From positions 1 to 23,787 of the forward strand of contig JANQME010000422.1 in NCBI GenBank assembly GCA_028280205.1: a stretch of 23,787 nucleotides of DNA. The letters are read 5' to 3'. A program made the translations under genes and the position numbers. The notes under the pieces are model-generated. The model was not told where the DNA came from. It did not search any database and saw only the letters and a list, made by a program, of their open reading frames with translations. Below, piece after piece: positions 23,177 to 23,787 of the stretch (positions within the stretch are counted from its first letter, which is position 1; each line of letters starts with the position of its first letter). Source of the stretch: Longimicrobiales bacterium (GTDB lineage Bacteria; Gemmatimonadota; Gemmatimonadetes; Longimicrobiales; Gaopeijiaceae).

Positions 23177-23730
23177 TGCGATCGGCCGCCCGGACCCTCG
23201 GGCTGCTCGTCCTCGTCGTGGCACTCCCGGCCGTTTCGTCCGAGCGGGTCGCCGCGCAGGTCATCCCGGATTCGGCCCGCACCGACTCGGCCGCTGCCGC
23301 CCCCACTGCGCTTGGAGACACCCTCGCGCAGGAGACGGACTCGACGCGTCTCGCCATCATGCGCAGGCTCGAGCGTCTGGCGCGGCCCGTCGGTGCCGAC
23401 TCGATCCTCTTCGCCCAGGATTCGGCCCGCCTCGCCGAGGCCGCCGCGGGGCAGCGACCGGGGGTCGGGATCGACTCCGTCGCCACCTCGCTCATGGGGC
23501 TTCGGGGCTACGTGCTCACCGAGTACGAGGGCGACGCTGCCCGCTTCGGGGCCCGCGACCGCGTGCTCCTGCTGCGCGCGCCGGCGGAGGGGCGCGCCCG
23601 GGTCTCGCAGGAGGGGATGACGATCGAGGCGGACTCGTCGATCACCTTCAACGAACGTACGGGCCCGATGCGCACGTGCGGCGAGGCGACCTTCACCCCA
23701 CCCGACGGGGGGTGTCCTTGGCCCGCATGA
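23176..23730 (+). CDS. LptD/OstA-like N-terminal part, apparently truncated
   Basis: The 184-residue frame begins with a signal peptide (RTLGLLVLVVALPAVSSERVAA), an Ala/Asp/Ser-rich linker, and at about 112-175 a segment (LTEYEGDAARFGARD, LLLRAPAEGRARVSQEGMTIEADSSITFNERTG) that looks like the OstA/LptA beta-jellyroll found at the N-terminus of LptD, the LPS transporter of the outer membrane. The expected beta-barrel is absent: after TFTPPDGG the frame runs into CPWPA and a stop. The ATG overlaps the tatC stop by one base. Either the gene is truncated, or the DNA after about 23710 belongs to another context through rearrangement or misassembly. The family call is by pattern, not search. Confidence 0.6.
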   Translation: MRSAARTLGLLVLVVALPAVSSERVAAQVIPDSARTDSAAAAPTALGDTLAQETDSTRLAIMRRLERLARPVGADSILFAQDSARLAEAAAGQRPGVGIDSVATSLMGLRGYVLTEYEGDAARFGARDRVLLLRAPAEGRARVSQEGMTIEADSSITFNERTGPMRTCGEATFTPPDGGCPWPA

Positions 23731-23765
23731 CACAGGACTGCTATTACTCCTCCGTCATGCGGGCC
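23720..23765 (+). repeat. 12-bp inverted repeat at the right end
   Basis: GGCCCGCATGAC (23720-23731) and GTCATGCGGGCC (23754-23765) are perfect reverse complements around 22 bases. The left arm contains the stop codon of the LptD-like frame; the right arm would lie in the last codons of a minus-strand gene. A smaller stem, CACCCC/GGGGTG (23694-23699 and 23709-23714), sits just before. It may be a bidirectional terminator or a rearrangement junction. Confidence 0.65.
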
Positions 23766-23787
23766 TTCTCCAACTTGAGCTCCGCAT
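23744..23787 (-). CDS. Possible 3' end of a minus-strand gene, cut by the window
   Basis: On the minus strand a frame reads AELKLEKARMTEE and then two consecutive stops (TAA, TAG). Its codons have the G/C third position of the real genes here, and the residues suit an amphipathic helix at a protein C-terminus. Only 13 codons are in view, so this is a guess; the function is unknown. Confidence 0.25.
   Translation of the reverse strand, partial: AELKLEKARMTEE

Noticed and set aside
20861..23224. 787-residue minus-strand open frame across cpoB, nrdR and tatC
   Set aside because: It runs through three well-identified genes and their gaps; no motif, signal or start context supports it.
1..23787. 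tRNA, rRNA or known riboswitch
   Set aside because: No cloverleaf, rRNA motif or conserved riboswitch core was recognised on either strand by eye; a covariance-model scan would be needed to exclude weak ones.

Overview
The window is one dense, almost entirely plus-strand block of about 25 protein genes in GC-rich DNA (coding frames show a strong G/C preference at third codon positions). It encodes a diderm, LPS-type cell envelope: a complete Tol-Pal system, a BamD lipoprotein, several lipoprotein signal peptides, a Wzi-like outer-membrane protein and an LptD/OstA-like N-terminus. The gene mix, TTG/GTG starts and TPR-rich envelope proteins recall Gemmatimonadota. That assignment is inference from general knowledge, not a search result. 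No rRNA, tRNA, CRISPR array, transposase or phage gene was recognised, and no gap between genes exceeds about 240 bases.

Layout. 1-1298: 3' part of a Wzi-family outer-membrane beta-barrel gene, cut by the window edge. 1344-3323: uvrB (nucleotide excision repair). 3564-8781: a four-gene run, UDP-glucose dehydrogenase, UDP-glucuronate decarboxylase, CysD and a CysN-CysC fusion. It would make UDP-glucuronate, UDP-xylose and the sulfate donor PAPS. 8826-11407: three consecutive TPR proteins, the second and third lipoproteins, the third BamD-like; a terminator-like hairpin lies between the first two. 11391-14464: housekeeping genes nadD, tsaE, tsaB, rimI-like and radC, tightly packed or overlapping. 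14576-15661: an exported LysM protein behind a clear sigma70-type promoter. 15859-22273: a nucleotide-sugar epimerase that overlaps tolQ by ATGA, then tolQ-tolR-tolA-tolB-pal-cpoB and nrdR. 22361-23730: tatC and the start of an LptD/OstA-like gene that breaks off. 23744-23787: possibly the tail of a convergent minus-strand gene.

Functional reading. Most of the window serves envelope construction: precursors for surface polysaccharide (Ugd, Uxs, epimerase, possibly sulfation through CysDNC), outer-membrane protein and LPS assembly (BamD, LptD-like), envelope constriction and integrity (Tol-Pal, CpoB), and export of folded proteins (TatC). DNA repair (UvrB, RadC), NAD and t6A synthesis, and NrdR regulation are interspersed.

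No wholly new system is evident. The most interesting signals are non-coding: a perfect 13-bp stem whose 3' arm is the cpoB ribosome-binding site; a perfect 24-bp palindrome just upstream of the pal promoter; a repeat-dense, hairpin-rich gap before the epimerase-Tol operon; and an abrupt break with a 12-bp inverted repeat at the right end.
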